Under the pieces are notes generated by a model that did not search any database, was not told the origin of the DNA, and saw only the letters and a program-made list of their open reading frames with translations. From Flavobacteriaceae bacterium (GTDB taxonomy: Bacteria; Bacteroidota; Bacteroidia; Flavobacteriales; Flavobacteriaceae), in contig JAGLKH010000041.1 in assembly GCA_023141985.1 (NCBI GenBank), positions 1 through 6,012 on the forward strand: DNA of 6,012 nucleotides, in the 5' to 3' direction. Both the position numbers and the translations under genes were made by a program. Positions 5,504 to 6,012 of this stretch are shown piece by piece. Within the stretch, counting starts at the first letter, position 1. The number at the start of each line of letters is the position of its first letter.

Positions 5504-6012
5504 ATGAATATATTAAATCACTCCTTCTCTACTCCATACAATACTGCTCCATTTTCTAAAATAAAGAACAAAAATTTTCTTCCTGCTGTTAAACAAGCCA
5601 TTGAAAATGCTAAAACAGAAATTGATGCTATAACAAACAATATAGAAGCTCCAACTTTTAAAAACACCTTAGAAGCTCTAGATTTTTCTGGAGAACAGTT
5701 AGATAGGATTTCGAGTATATTCTTTAACTTAAATTCTGCCGAAACTAATGACGAAATTCAAAAAATTGCACAAGATATTTCGCCTTTATTATCTGAATTT
5801 AGTAATGATATTACTCTAAATAAAGATTTATTTAAACGTGTAAAAGCAGTTTACGATACTAAAAAAAGTTTGCGCTTAACAAAAGAACAAAGGACTTTGC
5901 TTGATAAAAAATACAAGAGTTTTACAAGAAATGGTGCTAATCTTCCAAAAGATAAAAAACAGCAACTTCGTGAAATAGACAAAGAGCTAAGCAAACTTAA
6001 ACTGAAGTTTGG
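5504..6012 (+). CDS. M3 family metallopeptidase, 5' part
   Basis: Partial gene: the first 169 codons, still open at the window edge. The product starts MNILNHSFSTPYNTAPFSKI and continues with KNKNFLPAVKQAIENAKTEIDAI, PTFKNTLEAL and GEQLDRISSIFFNLNSAETN. It then has DEIQKIAQDISPLLSEFSNDI and a charged helical stretch. These are the N-terminal helical segments of M3 zinc oligopeptidases of the oligopeptidase A / peptidyl-dipeptidase Dcp type, usually about 670-700 residues. Such enzymes cut short peptides, releasing fragments or C-terminal dipeptides. The zinc site HExxH lies beyond the window, so activity cannot be checked here. No signal peptide is visible, which argues for a cytoplasmic enzyme. 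It follows the purE terminator and should be a separate transcription unit. The ATG at 5504 fits the family start. Confidence 0.92.
   Translation, partial: MNILNHSFSTPYNTAPFSKIKNKNFLPAVKQAIENAKTEIDAITNNIEAPTFKNTLEALDFSGEQLDRISSIFFNLNSAETNDEIQKIAQDISPLLSEFSNDITLNKDLFKRVKAVYDTKKSLRLTKEQRTLLDKKYKSFTRNGANLPKDKKQQLREIDKELSKLKLKF

Overview
The window looks like chromosome from a member of the Flavobacteriaceae (Bacteroidota). It is strongly AT-rich, and the start regions carry Bacteroidota-type -7 boxes (TAnnTTTG) with almost no Shine-Dalgarno sequences. The protein versions are typical of flavobacteria: an Obg GTPase without a C-terminal extension, a short-LID adenylate kinase, a PurK opening MNYFSSNFKLGILGGGQLGKM, and a large M3 peptidase next to purE. 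I cannot name the genus from sequence alone; a marine lineage is a guess.

Minus strand, read right to left (2890 to 4): a fused hypoxanthine phosphoribosyltransferase-adenylate kinase gene, then the ribosome-assembly GTPase obg, then a small DUF4136 lipoprotein gene. The gap between adk and obg is filled by a fold-back repeat of about 100 bp that has a second, different repeat inside one of its arms. The gap between obg and the lipoprotein gene holds three end-to-end palindromes.

Plus strand, left to right (3061 to the end): purK, a 59-residue small gene that standard ORF calling would miss, a Doc/Fic-fold toxin-like gene, purE, a terminator hairpin, and the 5' part of an M3 oligopeptidase gene that runs off the window. 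PurK and PurE catalyse the two successive steps that carboxylate AIR in de novo purine synthesis, and Hpt-Adk handles purine salvage and adenylate balance. The two groups diverge from one 170-bp region with a clear -7 box for each direction, so this is a purine-metabolism locus with salvage on one side and synthesis on the other.

The most unusual feature is a complete two-gene toxin-antitoxin-like module between purK and purE. The small gene overlaps the Doc-like gene by 4 nt (ATGA), and the Doc-like gene overlaps purE by 8 nt, so the module is joined to the essential purine genes by overlapping reading frames. The second notable feature is the Hpt-Adk fusion. The third is that purE reads through its own terminator stem and takes its stop codon from the last bases of that stem.
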